NCBI GenBank assembly: GCA_905212515.1
Contig: CAJMEU010000075.1
Span: 1 to 13,689 of the forward strand
Length of the DNA stretch: 13,689 nt
Direction: 5' to 3'
Source: an uncultured Oscillospiraceae bacterium
GTDB lineage: Bacteria > Bacillota > Clostridia > Oscillospirales > Ruminococcaceae
The notes under the pieces: generated by a model
The model's database searches: none
Told to the model about the DNA's origin: nothing
Seen by the model: only the letters and a program-made list of their open reading frames with translations
Position numbers and translations under genes: made by a program
Shown: positions 1-6,458 of the stretch, piece by piece
Layout of the letters: each line of letters opens with the position of its first letter
How positions within the stretch are numbered: the stretch's first letter is position 1

Positions 1-152
1 GTCCGGCATTTATAAAACGTCAGGCCCATGTACCCACAGGTTTTTGTTGTTTTTTTACTGCAAAATGGGCACGGCAGTGCGATCCCCTGCGCGGTGCACT
101 CCTTTTGTGCCCCACGGTCCCCCAGCAGAGCGCGGCGTACTAAGTCAGTCAT
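1..152 (-). CDS. Lar-like zinc-ribbon phage protein, N-terminal part (cut by window edge)
   Basis: Reading leftward from an ATG at 152, an open frame runs through the window edge, giving 50 residues that start MTDLVRRALLGDRGAQKECT. A CPFC pair at residues 28-31 followed by cysteines at 39 and 49 suggests a zinc ribbon whose second half lies outside the window. From memory of phage families, this opening followed by a CPxC ribbon resembles Lar-type restriction-alleviation or related small zinc-ribbon proteins of clostridial phages; that assignment is by resemblance only. The start is supported by GAGGAGG six bases upstream and by an 8-base overlap with the end of the preceding gene (145-615), so the two are probably co-translated as the last visible genes of the leftward early operon. 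The role in protecting phage DNA is inferred from the family name, not from the sequence. Confidence 0.65.
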   Translation of the reverse strand, partial: MTDLVRRALLGDRGAQKECTAQGIALPCPFCSKKTTKTCGYMGLTFYKCR

Positions 153-615
153 GGGGGGCCTCCTCTTCTTCCACCTCAATCAGCATCCTCGACAGCTCAT
201 CGATTTGCCATTTTTGTTCCGCGTCCCGTGCTGCGTCCCATGCTGCGCCCCGTGCTGCGTCCGATGCTGCGTCCCATGCTGCGGCCAATTGCTCGTCCGA
301 CACGTTGCCCCTCAGCCACCCACGTTTTGCTTCGATTGCGTCCCAACTGCGCCGGTCGGTTACACCGGCTTGTGTTAATTCCCGTTCCGCACACCGGCAG
401 GCAAACTCGTGCAACATCGCCGCCTCCACAAAATCCTCGCGCAGTACCAGCCACAGACGGTCGGCAGCAGATACACGGCTAAGGTGCAAGATATCAAGCG
501 CCGTTGCTTTGCCGCCCAGCTTGTCCGCGTATCGTTTAAGCCTGCGTCGGCCTTTTTCCGTACTGCACCAGCATGGGTCCATTGCAAGTACTTGCTCATA
601 TGTTACTTCTTTCAT
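145..615 (-). CDS. Imm5-like putative immunity protein with AAWD repeats
   Basis: The product is 156 residues. The start at 615 (MKEVTYEQVL) is preferred over an upstream ATG at 660 because GGGGAGGAG lies just before it. The N-terminal 100 residues are helical and charged, including LRLV-type hydrophobics around DRLWLVLREDF (52-62) and a LHEFACRCAERE stretch (68-79). Residues 111-133 are a near-perfect four-residue repeat of the AAWD/AAxD type, and the C-terminus is very acidic (EVEEEEAPHD). Proteins with this architecture occur in Firmicutes prophages and are labelled 'putative immunity protein, Imm-5-like' in domain databases; I assign it by that resemblance. The function is not established, and the link with toxin immunity is doubtful here because no toxin gene is adjacent. 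It lies between the methyltransferase remnant and the Lar-like gene, overlapping the latter by 8 bases. Confidence 0.6.
   Translation of the reverse strand: MKEVTYEQVLAMDPCWCSTEKGRRRLKRYADKLGGKATALDILHLSRVSAADRLWLVLREDFVEAAMLHEFACRCAERELTQAGVTDRRSWDAIEAKRGWLRGNVSDEQLAAAWDAASDAARGAAWDAARDAEQKWQIDELSRMLIEVEEEEAPHD
221..280 (-). repeat. Tandem 12-bp repeat coding for AAWD units
   Basis: Five consecutive 12-base units of the form GCGTCCCRTGCT (plus strand) differ from one another at one or two positions and sit within the coding frame of the Imm5-like gene. On the coding strand each unit reads GCA GCA YGG GAC or a close variant, giving Ala-Ala-Trp/Arg-Asp. A sixth, degenerate unit follows at 281-292. 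The 12-base period keeps the frame, so copy-number change would lengthen or shorten the helix by four residues. Confidence 0.85.
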
Positions 616-684
616 TTTTTTCTCCTCCCCGGCCAGCGCGGCCGCCTCTGGTATTACCATTCCTCCGTGTCATACTCTGGATGT

Positions 685-879
685 TCAGCTGCATGACAGC
701 CCACGCAAATCCACCAGTTTGACGATGTATGCCTCCGGCGTCTGCTCCAGACCGATCTGCCCCTCGCAGCCGTAGTCCCGCAGTCCGTAGTAAGGCGGGC
801 TGGTCACACAGCACCGGCAGCTTGCGGCCGGGAGGGTTTGCAGCATCTCCGTCGCGTCCCCGCATAGGACATGATTCAC
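685..879 (-). pseudogene. Truncated phage DNA methyltransferase (N-terminal fragment)
   Basis: The frame starts at GTG 879, with AAGGAGGT nine bases upstream, and codes for 64 residues beginning MNHVLCGDATEML. It contains TSPPYYGLRDYG (about residues 27-38), the catalytic motif IV (SPPY) of N4-cytosine/N6-adenine methyltransferases, followed by GQIGLEQTPEAYI, which is typical of phage enzymes of this class. Intact relatives are several-fold longer and carry the S-adenosylmethionine motif (FxGxG) further on. Here similarity stops at KLVDL and the frame ends eight codons later at 685. No continuation is visible before the next gene starts at 615. A different frame just downstream (654 to about 720) reads ICVGCHAAEHPEYDTEEW and then stops, which could be the tail of another lost gene. 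The simplest reading is an internal deletion leaving a non-functional N-terminus. A genuine short protein is less likely because the SAM-binding part is missing. Confidence 0.7.
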
Positions 880-1178
880 CGTCTAAGCACCTCCTTCCAG
901 CACACCGGCCCCACGCAGTAGGCGCTGCCGTCCAGCCGCCAGGCGCAGGGGCGGGCGCACCGCCGGCGGCCGGATGGAGCCCGCGGCGGCCTCGCCGTGC
1001 GGATCTTGTACAGCAAGTCTCGTTTCTCGTTAAGCGCCGCCTGGTAGGATTTCTCGGCGCCCGACGGGTTTTGCAGGATGTCTTCCACCTCGTCCAAGGG
1101 GATGCCCACGGTCTGCGCGATCTCCGCCAGCGTGCGCCGCCGTCCCGCCAGGGCGATCACTTGCCGCACGTAGTTCAT
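876..1178 (-). CDS. Small phage protein with HTH-like N-terminus and Cys-rich C-terminus
   Basis: A 100-residue protein starts at ATG 1178, in an ATGA overlap with the stop of the preceding gene, which points to translational coupling. Residues 12-34 (GRRRTLAEIAQTVGIPLDEV) have the pattern of a helix-turn-helix of the Trp-repressor/sigma-region-4 sort. The C-terminal quarter has four cysteines (CARPC followed by a CVGPVC pair) that could bind zinc. It ends four bases into the methyltransferase fragment, so these genes form a continuous leftward operon. No named family is recognised. A DNA-binding or nucleic-acid-packaging accessory role is only inference from the fold pattern and basic charge. 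Confidence 0.6.
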   Translation of the reverse strand: MNYVRQVIALAGRRRTLAEIAQTVGIPLDEVEDILQNPSGAEKSYQAALNEKRDLLYKIRTARPPRAPSGRRRCARPCAWRLDGSAYCVGPVCWKEVLRR

Positions 1179-1426
1179 GGCTCCACCCCCGCGCGCAGCT
1201 GCCTCAGCCCGAAACTCTCCCGATACATGGGCCGGTTCTGCGCGTCGTACAGCAGCACCGTGGCCCAGGGCGCAAGGCGGCTCACAAACACCACCACGCC
1301 CGCCGAGGGCACGCGCCCCCGCGCCTCGTCCTTTTCCTCCCGCGTGCCGCCGCCCAGCTTGTCCGGGTAGTCGCCCGGGCCGCGGCTGATATGTACAAAC
1401 TGCCCGGCTCTGATCGATTCGCTCAT
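1175..1426 (-). CDS. Hypothetical small phage protein
   Basis: The product is 83 residues, beginning MSESIRAGQFVHISRG, from an ATG at 1426 with TTGGAGTG upstream; the stop of the preceding gene lies in that ribosome-binding stretch, seven bases from the start. The central segment GVVVFVSRLAPWATVLLYD is rich in beta-strand formers and the whole could be a small SH3-like barrel, but no motif decides this. Both flanking junctions are tight (six-base gap upstream, four-base overlap downstream), which supports a real gene in the operon. I do not recognise the family. Confidence 0.6.
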   Translation of the reverse strand: MSESIRAGQFVHISRGPGDYPDKLGGGTREEKDEARGRVPSAGVVVFVSRLAPWATVLLYDAQNRPMYRESFGLRQLRAGVEP

Positions 1427-1432
1427 AGTCTA

Positions 1433-1849
1433 TCACTCCAATTTCATCTGCGCGCGGTTTTCCAATCTGCGCGCTACCTCGCTGCCCAGCAGCGTTTTGT
1501 CCCCGGTCATGGCGGCGATGCAGGTACAGGCCAGGGGGAACAGCACGTCCAGGTCCTGCCCGTCGTTCAGTGCCTTGTGCAGCCGTGCACGGAAGTCTTG
1601 GGATACCCGCAGGCCCTCCTGCCACTCCTCCCGCAGCTTTCGGCTCACTTCTGCGCTGCCCGCGGCCTGTTCGTAGGCAGCCCGCAGGCGGCGCTTCTCC
1701 CGGGTGGCCGCGCCCTGATCCAGCGCGCCGGACTGGTAATCCCGGTACAAGCTGCGCAGGGATGTATATAGCATCTGCTCATGCAAAGGCGCTTCGGGGG
1801 GCATCTGCCCGTTTCTGGCAGTCAACGTTTCGATCTCTTTAAAGGTCAT
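1433..1849 (-). CDS. Hypothetical phage protein, helical
   Basis: The product is 138 residues starting MTFKEIETLTARNGQMP at ATG 1849; AAAAGGAGG six bases upstream decides this start over an in-frame ATG at 1891 that has no ribosome binding site. The sequence is predicted by eye to be mostly helical: the opening FKEIETL / HEQMLYTSLRSLYRDYQSG is followed by a basic, glutamate-rich middle and a C-terminal hydrophobic stretch VLFPLACTCIAAMTG. Proteins with this opening are common in clostridial phages near replication genes, but I know of no assigned function. It is the first gene after the iteron region, so its transcript comes either by read-through from the helicase gene or from a promoter inside that region. 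Confidence 0.65.
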   Translation of the reverse strand: MTFKEIETLTARNGQMPPEAPLHEQMLYTSLRSLYRDYQSGALDQGAATREKRRLRAAYEQAAGSAEVSRKLREEWQEGLRVSQDFRARLHKALNDGQDLDVLFPLACTCIAAMTGDKTLLGSEVARRLENRAQMKLE

Positions 1850-1894
1850 GGCTTCCTCCTTTTGTATCCAGTGAATCCACCTTGTCACCACTCC

Positions 1895-2144
1895 ACTGGT
1901 TACGGCGTTTTTGGCTTAACCAAGCCATTTTTCGGGTGTTGTAACCACTGTAACCACTATTTTTGAAATCCTCTATACGCGCGTGACATACACCTCCACA
2001 TATTTCCATTTATTGGATGTATCTATCGCACTGTATAGTAGTTTGATTTTTTTAGTGGTTACACTGGTTACAGTGGTTACAATGGCTTAACCGCGCCGTT
2101 TTTCCGTATCCACTGCCGTCACCACCAGGCAAAAAAGTGGTTAC
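1895..2144. repeat. Iteron-like 9-bp repeats flanking an AT-rich core; candidate replication origin
   Basis: This non-coding gap (1850-2152) carries seven good copies of the 9-mer ASTGGTTAC. Plus-strand copies are at 1895-1903, 2054-2062, 2063-2071, 2072-2080 and 2136-2144; inverted copies (GTAACCACT) are at 1941-1949 and 1950-1958. Within each tandem run the period is exactly nine bases. The inverted pair and the direct run enclose about 95 AT-rich bases (1960-2053). A second motif, TGGCTTAACC, occurs at 1912-1921 and 2083-2092, each followed by a similar GCCRTTTTTC. The first copy is itself a hairpin (TGGCTT/AAGCCA around AACC). The block lies directly downstream of the DUF927 helicase gene. 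Iterons beside a replication-initiation module with an AT-rich unwinding core are the textbook origin pattern. An operator array for a phage regulator is the main alternative. Confidence 0.65.
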
Positions 2145-2152
2145 AAGCCAGC

Positions 2153-3997
2153 CTAATCGGGGATCATTTCCGCCGGCCAGGGGCTGAAATCCTCATCTTT
2201 CGGCAGTTTCAGGCAGACGCACCGGGTCACGATGCCATTTACGCGGGTCGTCTTGGTCAGGTGGGGCGGGGCGGGGATCACATGCCCGTGCTGTGCCATC
2301 CAGGACAGCAGCGCCTGCGGGTTAAACCCGCCCTCGGCGCACATGGTGTCATACATTTTGCGGATGATATACACCGTGTCAGGGCCCTCCATGCGGCCCC
2401 ATACGTCGGTCAGGGGGGCGTCCAGGGCGGCGAATTTGTTGGCGTTCTGGCTGACGGCCTCGCACAAATATTGATATCCCCGTTCATGCATGGACACGCT
2501 GGCCCGGGTGCGCAGGAACTCTCCGATCTCCGCCACGGTCAACGCCCGGCTGTCTGTGAAGATCCATTCCGTGGCCAGCGCGTCGGCCGTCAGGATCAGC
2601 GCCGCGGCCATGGCCTGCTTTTCCGTGGTATCCGTGGCCTCCAGCCGCCCGGAGAAATCCTTGTAAAGTGCCGCCGCCCGGTCCAGCGCACCGTCCGCCT
2701 GCAATCGCTCTACGAACAGGCGTCCCGCGTGACCGTGGTGCTTGCGCACCGTGTCCGCAACCCGGCGCGGGTCGCTGAACAACTTTTCCCGGCATTCGAT
2801 TTCCACGATGCGGTTCACCGCGCCGCCGCCGCTGGATGCGCCCGTGATGGGCATTTCACCGCTGGTCAGGATGCAGTTGGCCCAGGTGGGCGTTCTGTCC
2901 ACGCCGCCGCCCTTGTTGCCTCTGGTGCGTCCCGCTCCCTCGGACAACATGTAGATGTCCTTATCAAATTGCTTTTTGTCCGCCGTGATCTGCAATTCGT
3001 CCAAAATCAGGGGCAGGCTGTTCACGAAGGCGGCCGATTTTTCCCGTCCCACGGCGGTGCTGTTGAAGGTGTGGATGTAGCGGCCGATCTCCGGGCTGGC
3101 CCACACGCTGGCGGCCAGCATCAGGCCCACGGTCTTGCCGGCCTCGGTGCCGCCCCACAGGTGGACGAAAAAGGGCAGGCCGCCCAGGGGCTTTACCAGC
3201 ACGGAGGCGAACGACGCCGCCAGGATCACCCGGGCGTATACGCTTTGCCCGCGTATCTCCCGGGCCAGGGTCAGCCAGTCCTCCGCCCGGCCCTTGGCGT
3301 GCACGCTCTCAAAAAACGCGCGAAAGTTGGCGTCCCCGTCAAATACCAGGTCCTCCACGTAGGGGGAAAATCCGGCGCCGTCGATCCAGCCCAGACGGCT
3401 CACGCTGCTTTTCTCCGGCAGGCGGTCGTAGTTCAGGGCCTCCACGTCGTAGAAGTACTGCACCAGGTATTTGGCGCTCTCACTGGTCACGGCCACGCCC
3501 TGGTTTGCCAGCTCCAGTATTTTGTTGGCACTGGCCAGCACGCCCTTTTCGGCAATGATCCTGCGCCATTGCTTGCCCTTGCGGTAAGCGATCTGCAGCT
3601 TCTCCGCCCCCGTGTCGATGTTCGCCAGGCGCAGCACCGGCATGATCGGGTGATTACAGGCCTCCACGTCGGCGGCATAGAGCCCCTCGGTGTGCACGCC
3701 GAACTCGTCCGCCACCCACCGGCCGGAATCCAGCTCCAGTTCCTGCCCGTCGAAGGACGTCACATTCGGCACCATGATCTCATTGTTTTTCAGCTTCAGG
3801 CTGTCGGTATAAGCCTTGTACAGCTTTTTGAAATTCCGCACCCCCACGGCGGCCGCCTGCCCGGCCACGCGCTCCAGCATCCTGTCGTGGGTGAAGGGGT
3901 CGTGCCGCAGCTCGTACACGGCCTCAAAGGGCGCGGTGCTTTTTAAAAAATCCTCTTTTGTATAAGGGGAAATCGTCTCATTTGCGATGGAACTCAC
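2153..3997 (-). CDS. DUF927-family phage replicative helicase/ATPase
   Basis: About 614 residues. The N-terminal 270 residues are the DUF927-type region. A P-loop GGTEAGKT lies at about residues 282-289, and a Walker B-like LPLILDEL at about 328-335, followed by an NR pair near residue 395 that may act as the arginine finger. The family is found in phages and mobile elements as a primase-associated superfamily 3-like helicase that unwinds origin DNA. The GTG at 3997 is chosen because it forms a GTGA overlap with the stop of the CHC2 gene; an in-frame ATG at 4027 would lengthen it by ten residues but has no ribosome binding site. The gene forms a unit with the zinc-finger protein upstream and ends eight bases before the iteron region. 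I see no TOPRIM or archaeo-eukaryotic primase motif. Confidence 0.85.
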   Translation of the reverse strand: MSSIANETISPYTKEDFLKSTAPFEAVYELRHDPFTHDRMLERVAGQAAAVGVRNFKKLYKAYTDSLKLKNNEIMVPNVTSFDGQELELDSGRWVADEFGVHTEGLYAADVEACNHPIMPVLRLANIDTGAEKLQIAYRKGKQWRRIIAEKGVLASANKILELANQGVAVTSESAKYLVQYFYDVEALNYDRLPEKSSVSRLGWIDGAGFSPYVEDLVFDGDANFRAFFESVHAKGRAEDWLTLAREIRGQSVYARVILAASFASVLVKPLGGLPFFVHLWGGTEAGKTVGLMLAASVWASPEIGRYIHTFNSTAVGREKSAAFVNSLPLILDELQITADKKQFDKDIYMLSEGAGRTRGNKGGGVDRTPTWANCILTSGEMPITGASSGGGAVNRIVEIECREKLFSDPRRVADTVRKHHGHAGRLFVERLQADGALDRAAALYKDFSGRLEATDTTEKQAMAAALILTADALATEWIFTDSRALTVAEIGEFLRTRASVSMHERGYQYLCEAVSQNANKFAALDAPLTDVWGRMEGPDTVYIIRKMYDTMCAEGGFNPQALLSWMAQHGHVIPAPPHLTKTTRVNGIVTRCVCLKLPKDEDFSPWPAEMIPD

Positions 3998-4503
3998 CTC
4001 CAGGCGTTGGCGTCCAGCCACGCCCATTCTTGTTCAATGCCGCGCAGCGCCGCCAAAAAGTCGTGATGCATGGCGGCGTCTCCCGGTTTAGGGCGCAAAC
4101 GGTCGGCCTCCTGCTCGTACATGTGCAGCCGGAAGAAGTGGGCGTCCACGGCACGGCAAAGGGCTCTGCGGGCCGCCTGATGCTCCTGCTGCTCACGGGC
4201 CAACCGCGCGGCCTGGACCTTGCCAGGGGCCGTTTCCGTAGGCGTCAGGCCCAGGTCGGCCGCCAAGCGCAGCACGGCCTGCGGGAAGGTCAGGCCAAAC
4301 AGCTGCATCACGAAGCTGAACACGTCCCCGCCCGCCCCGCAGCCGAAGCATTTCCAGCGCCGGCCGTCCGCGTACACGCCAAAGGAGGGCGTGTCCTCCC
4401 GGTGGAAGGGGCACAGCATCCGCCCCCGGCGGTCCGGCTTGTAGCCATACAGGGCCAGCACCTGGTACATGGTCGCGCTTTCCTGTATTTGTTTTGCCAG
4501 CAT
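3994..4503 (-). CDS. CHC2 zinc-finger DNA primase-like protein
   Basis: 169 residues from ATG 4503 (TGATG junction with the preceding stop; GTG 4506 is an alternative). The zinc-binding element of DnaG primases is clear: CPFH at residues 31-34, then DTPSFGVY and KCFGCGAGGDVFSFV with the second pair C52/C55. In DnaG this domain reads single-stranded template during primer synthesis. The catalytic TOPRIM core that follows in DnaG is absent; instead there is a helical, glutamine/arginine-rich tail ending EWAWLDANAWR. The protein therefore probably recognises DNA and works with the overlapping DUF927 helicase, leaving primer synthesis to that protein or to host DnaG. The four-base overlap between the two genes supports joint, stoichiometric production. 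Confidence 0.88.
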   Translation of the reverse strand: MLAKQIQESATMYQVLALYGYKPDRRGRMLCPFHREDTPSFGVYADGRRWKCFGCGAGGDVFSFVMQLFGLTFPQAVLRLAADLGLTPTETAPGKVQAARLAREQQEHQAARRALCRAVDAHFFRLHMYEQEADRLRPKPGDAAMHHDFLAALRGIEQEWAWLDANAWR

Positions 4504-5021
4504 CACAGCTCGTTCGCCTCCAGCCTCTCTTTGGCTTCCCGATATAAAATCTCATGGATCAGCGGCCCCGTAGTCTGAGGCGCGCAGAACAACAGCTGGC
4601 AGTTATACCGCGCCAGCCAGGCCGTGATGCTGGCTACCAGGGCCGCCGGGGCCATCCGGCTGCGGTATTCGCCGCTGTAGGCCTGCTCCCAGCTGGCCTC
4701 TTCTACTAGCAGGTACAATTTGGCCCCGGTGTTTTTAGCCCGCTCAAATTCCCGCTGGAAACGGTCACGGCCTTTTGTGTAGCACTGGCACAGCTCGTCC
4801 AGGCTCATCTTGCGCTCTACCGCTACCCGGCAGGCCAGCGTCCAGAAGTCTCCCGTCGGCAGCCGGAACTTGGCCGAGTAATCGCCGAAATCCAGCTTCT
4901 GACGCTCCCAGGGGCAGCCCATGCGCCGCAGCCGCAGCCGCAGCCGGGGCGTGTCCTGTTCCCGGGTGTCCACCAGGATCACCATGCTGTCCAGCACAGC
5001 CTTTGCCTCTACCGGGTGCAT
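4503..5021 (-). CDS. ERCC4/XPF-type nuclease domain protein
   Basis: 172 residues from ATG 5021, three bases after the stop of the SSB-like gene; the ribosome binding site is weak, so coupling with that gene is likely. The nuclease signature is complete: VDTREQ at 17-22, GDY at 46-48 and VERK at 68-71 followed by SLDEL, matching the D...GDxxxxERKxxxD metal-binding motif of the XPF/Mus81 nuclease fold. Such stand-alone domains are frequent in phage recombination/replication modules, where they are thought to cut branched DNA such as forks or flaps. No helix-hairpin-helix domain follows, so DNA-structure recognition may depend on a partner. It overlaps the CHC2 gene by one base. Confidence 0.85.
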   Translation of the reverse strand: MHPVEAKAVLDSMVILVDTREQDTPRLRLRLRRMGCPWERQKLDFGDYSAKFRLPTGDFWTLACRVAVERKMSLDELCQCYTKGRDRFQREFERAKNTGAKLYLLVEEASWEQAYSGEYRSRMAPAALVASITAWLARYNCQLLFCAPQTTGPLIHEILYREAKERLEANEL

Positions 5022-5024
5022 GGT

Positions 5025-5624
5025 TTAAAAGGGCAGGTCTTCATCGTCGGCCACCACGGCGAAATCACCTGCGCCAGGCTGCACGTCGATGCTCACTGCG
5101 TTCTTGTTGGGCTTGTCTTTGGGGATGGTGAATTTCCCCGCCCGCACCGTGTCTACGGCCAAAGCCCGGAAGGGCTGGGTCTTCCAGCCGCTGCGCTCGC
5201 CCATGGCCCACTGCTCGTTGCGGAACAAAATACCCAGCAGCTTGCCTTTCAGACCCTTTTCCTCCCAGTCCCAATGGTAGCCCAGGTTGCTGGCTTCCAG
5301 GGCCTCGGTGAAACCCTTGAACACGCTCTGCGTCCACGCGTCCTGCTCACTGCCGTCGTCAGTGGGAACATATAAACGCAGCACGCCCTTCCACTTTTTA
5401 TCCTCGCCGCGCTGTGCGTCGAAGTCCTTCTGATAGTGGCCGACAAAATCTCCCTCGATGATGTCAAAGGCCACCTCCAGGCGGTTAAAGCTGCCGCCGT
5501 CCCTTGTCGGATAAGTACGGTTCTCCGCCGCAATAATCTTGCACACATAGGCGCCCACGGGCAGGGCCTCACGCTCTGCCACGGCCTTCACATTGTCCCA
5601 ATTTGCGGGTTTTTTCATTGCCAT
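5025..5624 (-). CDS. Single-stranded DNA-binding-like protein (DUF669-like)
   Basis: 199 residues starting MAMKKPANWDNVKAV, with AAAGGAG nine bases upstream of ATG 5624. The N-terminal half alternates strands in an OB-fold-like way (VGAYVCKIIAAENRT, then NRLEVAFDIIEGDFVGHY), and the protein ends in an acidic tip DDEDLPF. That tip closely copies the DDDIPF tail by which bacterial SSB recruits repair and replication partners. The protein therefore probably coats phage single-stranded DNA and recruits either host proteins or the Sak4-like ATPase encoded six bases upstream. Phage proteins of the DUF669 type have this layout; the family assignment is by resemblance. Its position between the ATPase and the ERCC4 nuclease fits a recombination cassette. 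Confidence 0.75.
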   Translation of the reverse strand: MAMKKPANWDNVKAVAEREALPVGAYVCKIIAAENRTYPTRDGGSFNRLEVAFDIIEGDFVGHYQKDFDAQRGEDKKWKGVLRLYVPTDDGSEQDAWTQSVFKGFTEALEASNLGYHWDWEEKGLKGKLLGILFRNEQWAMGERSGWKTQPFRALAVDTVRAGKFTIPKDKPNKNAVSIDVQPGAGDFAVVADDEDLPF

Positions 5625-5630
5625 CTTCTT

Positions 5631-6257
5631 TTACTCCTTTTCAGTTTTCAGGGCGTCCAGCCCATAATATGCCCGGATGGCGGTATCCACCGCCTTTAGG
5701 TCGTTGTCCATCACCGGCTCGAACAGTTCCATGGGGCTTTTCGCCGTGGTGGTGCCGTCGCTCTGGGTGATAAATTGGTGGTTGCGGCCGTCCGTCTGGC
5801 ACAGCAGCACAATGGAGAACAGCCCCTCCAGCGTCAGCTTTTCGTCCAGCATCCGGCCGATGGTCTTGGCCTTGACACGCCCGTCCGTCACCTCCACGTG
5901 GTGCAGGAAATAGACGATCACGTCCTCGGGCAGCTTTTTAATGACGTGCTGCACCAGGTTGTAGAAGTGCAGGGCCATGTCCGTGAATTTCTGATACCCC
6001 ACCTCGTTTGCCTTGCCGAACATCTCAAAGCACATCAGGTATTGGCTGTCGTCGATGGCAAACACTTTGCGTTCGCTCTTCGTCAGCCCCGCCATGATCT
6101 TGGCGTACTCGTCCGTGTTCGTGCTGGGCAGTTTCTTTTTAAAGGGCAGGGGCTTGCCCGCCACATTGAATATGCCGATCTCCTCCGGGCTAAAATTCCG
6201 CAGGCTGGCGCTTTTGCCGCTGCCGCTTTCGCCCAGGATCAAAACCGGGATGCCCAT
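5631..6257 (-). CDS. Sak4-like phage recombinase / RecA-fold P-loop ATPase
   Basis: 208 residues from ATG 6257 with GGAGG eight bases upstream. A Walker A motif GESGSGKS lies at residues 9-16 and a Walker B-like VFAIDD at 65-70, followed by SQYL, the arrangement seen in phage Sak4-type proteins (AAA_24/RecA-like core). The length fits the family, which is shorter than RecA. Sak4 proteins promote single-strand annealing, and their genes usually neighbour an SSB gene; here an SSB-like gene follows six bases downstream and an ERCC4 nuclease after that. The likely role is recombination-dependent repair or replication of phage DNA. A general phage 'nucleotide-binding protein' annotation is the alternative. 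Confidence 0.82.
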   Translation of the reverse strand: MGIPVLILGESGSGKSASLRNFSPEEIGIFNVAGKPLPFKKKLPSTNTDEYAKIMAGLTKSERKVFAIDDSQYLMCFEMFGKANEVGYQKFTDMALHFYNLVQHVIKKLPEDVIVYFLHHVEVTDGRVKAKTIGRMLDEKLTLEGLFSIVLLCQTDGRNHQFITQSDGTTTAKSPMELFEPVMDNDLKAVDTAIRAYYGLDALKTEKE

Positions 6258-6260
6258 CTG

Positions 6261-6458
6261 TCAATCCTCCTTGTCGTAGACCACCCACTCCGCCGCCGCC
6301 AAAATCAGCCTGCTGGCGATCTGCGTCAGCGACAGGGTGCTTTCGTTGTAAATCTCCACCAGCGCGTTATAGGCCTCTTTATTCAGGCGCACCACCGCGC
6401 GGTTGTCCTCCACCGGCTGCTTCTTGCGGCCGGGCAGATAGATATGCCGATCCGTCAT
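6261..6458 (-). CDS. Small ribbon-helix-helix-like protein
   Basis: 65 residues, MTDRHIYLPGRKKQPVEDN, from ATG 6458 with CGGAGGAAG nine bases upstream. The segment AVVRLNKEAYNALVEIYNES followed by TQIASRLILAAAEWV has the strand-helix-helix pattern of Arc/CopG (MetJ) regulators: a short alternating strand carrying an arginine, then two helices with a turn. Such proteins dimerise to bind DNA. It precedes the Sak4-like ATPase gene by three bases, so it is probably a local regulator or DNA-binding helper. Its first 80 bases overlap the end of the preceding gene in a different frame. Confidence 0.6.
   Translation of the reverse strand: MTDRHIYLPGRKKQPVEDNRAVVRLNKEAYNALVEIYNESTLSLTQIASRLILAAAEWVVYDKED

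Noticed and set aside
221..292. Short regular repeats as a possible CRISPR array
   Set aside because: The units are 12 bases without spacers and lie in frame in a coding sequence.
654..720. CVGCH motif in an alternative frame as a haem-binding or zinc protein
   Set aside because: The frame has no start or upstream coding support; it is at most the remnant tail of a deleted gene.
44..1370. Plus-strand open frames (44-775 and 729-1370) over the left end
   Set aside because: Ser/Arg/Pro-rich products with no motif, antisense to genes with good starts and overlaps.
2261..3946. Long plus-strand open frame of 561 codons opposite the DUF927 gene
   Set aside because: It is an antisense shadow caused by GC-rich third positions; the product is low-complexity His/Gly/Val/Gln sequence with no domain, while the minus-strand frame has clear P-loop motifs.
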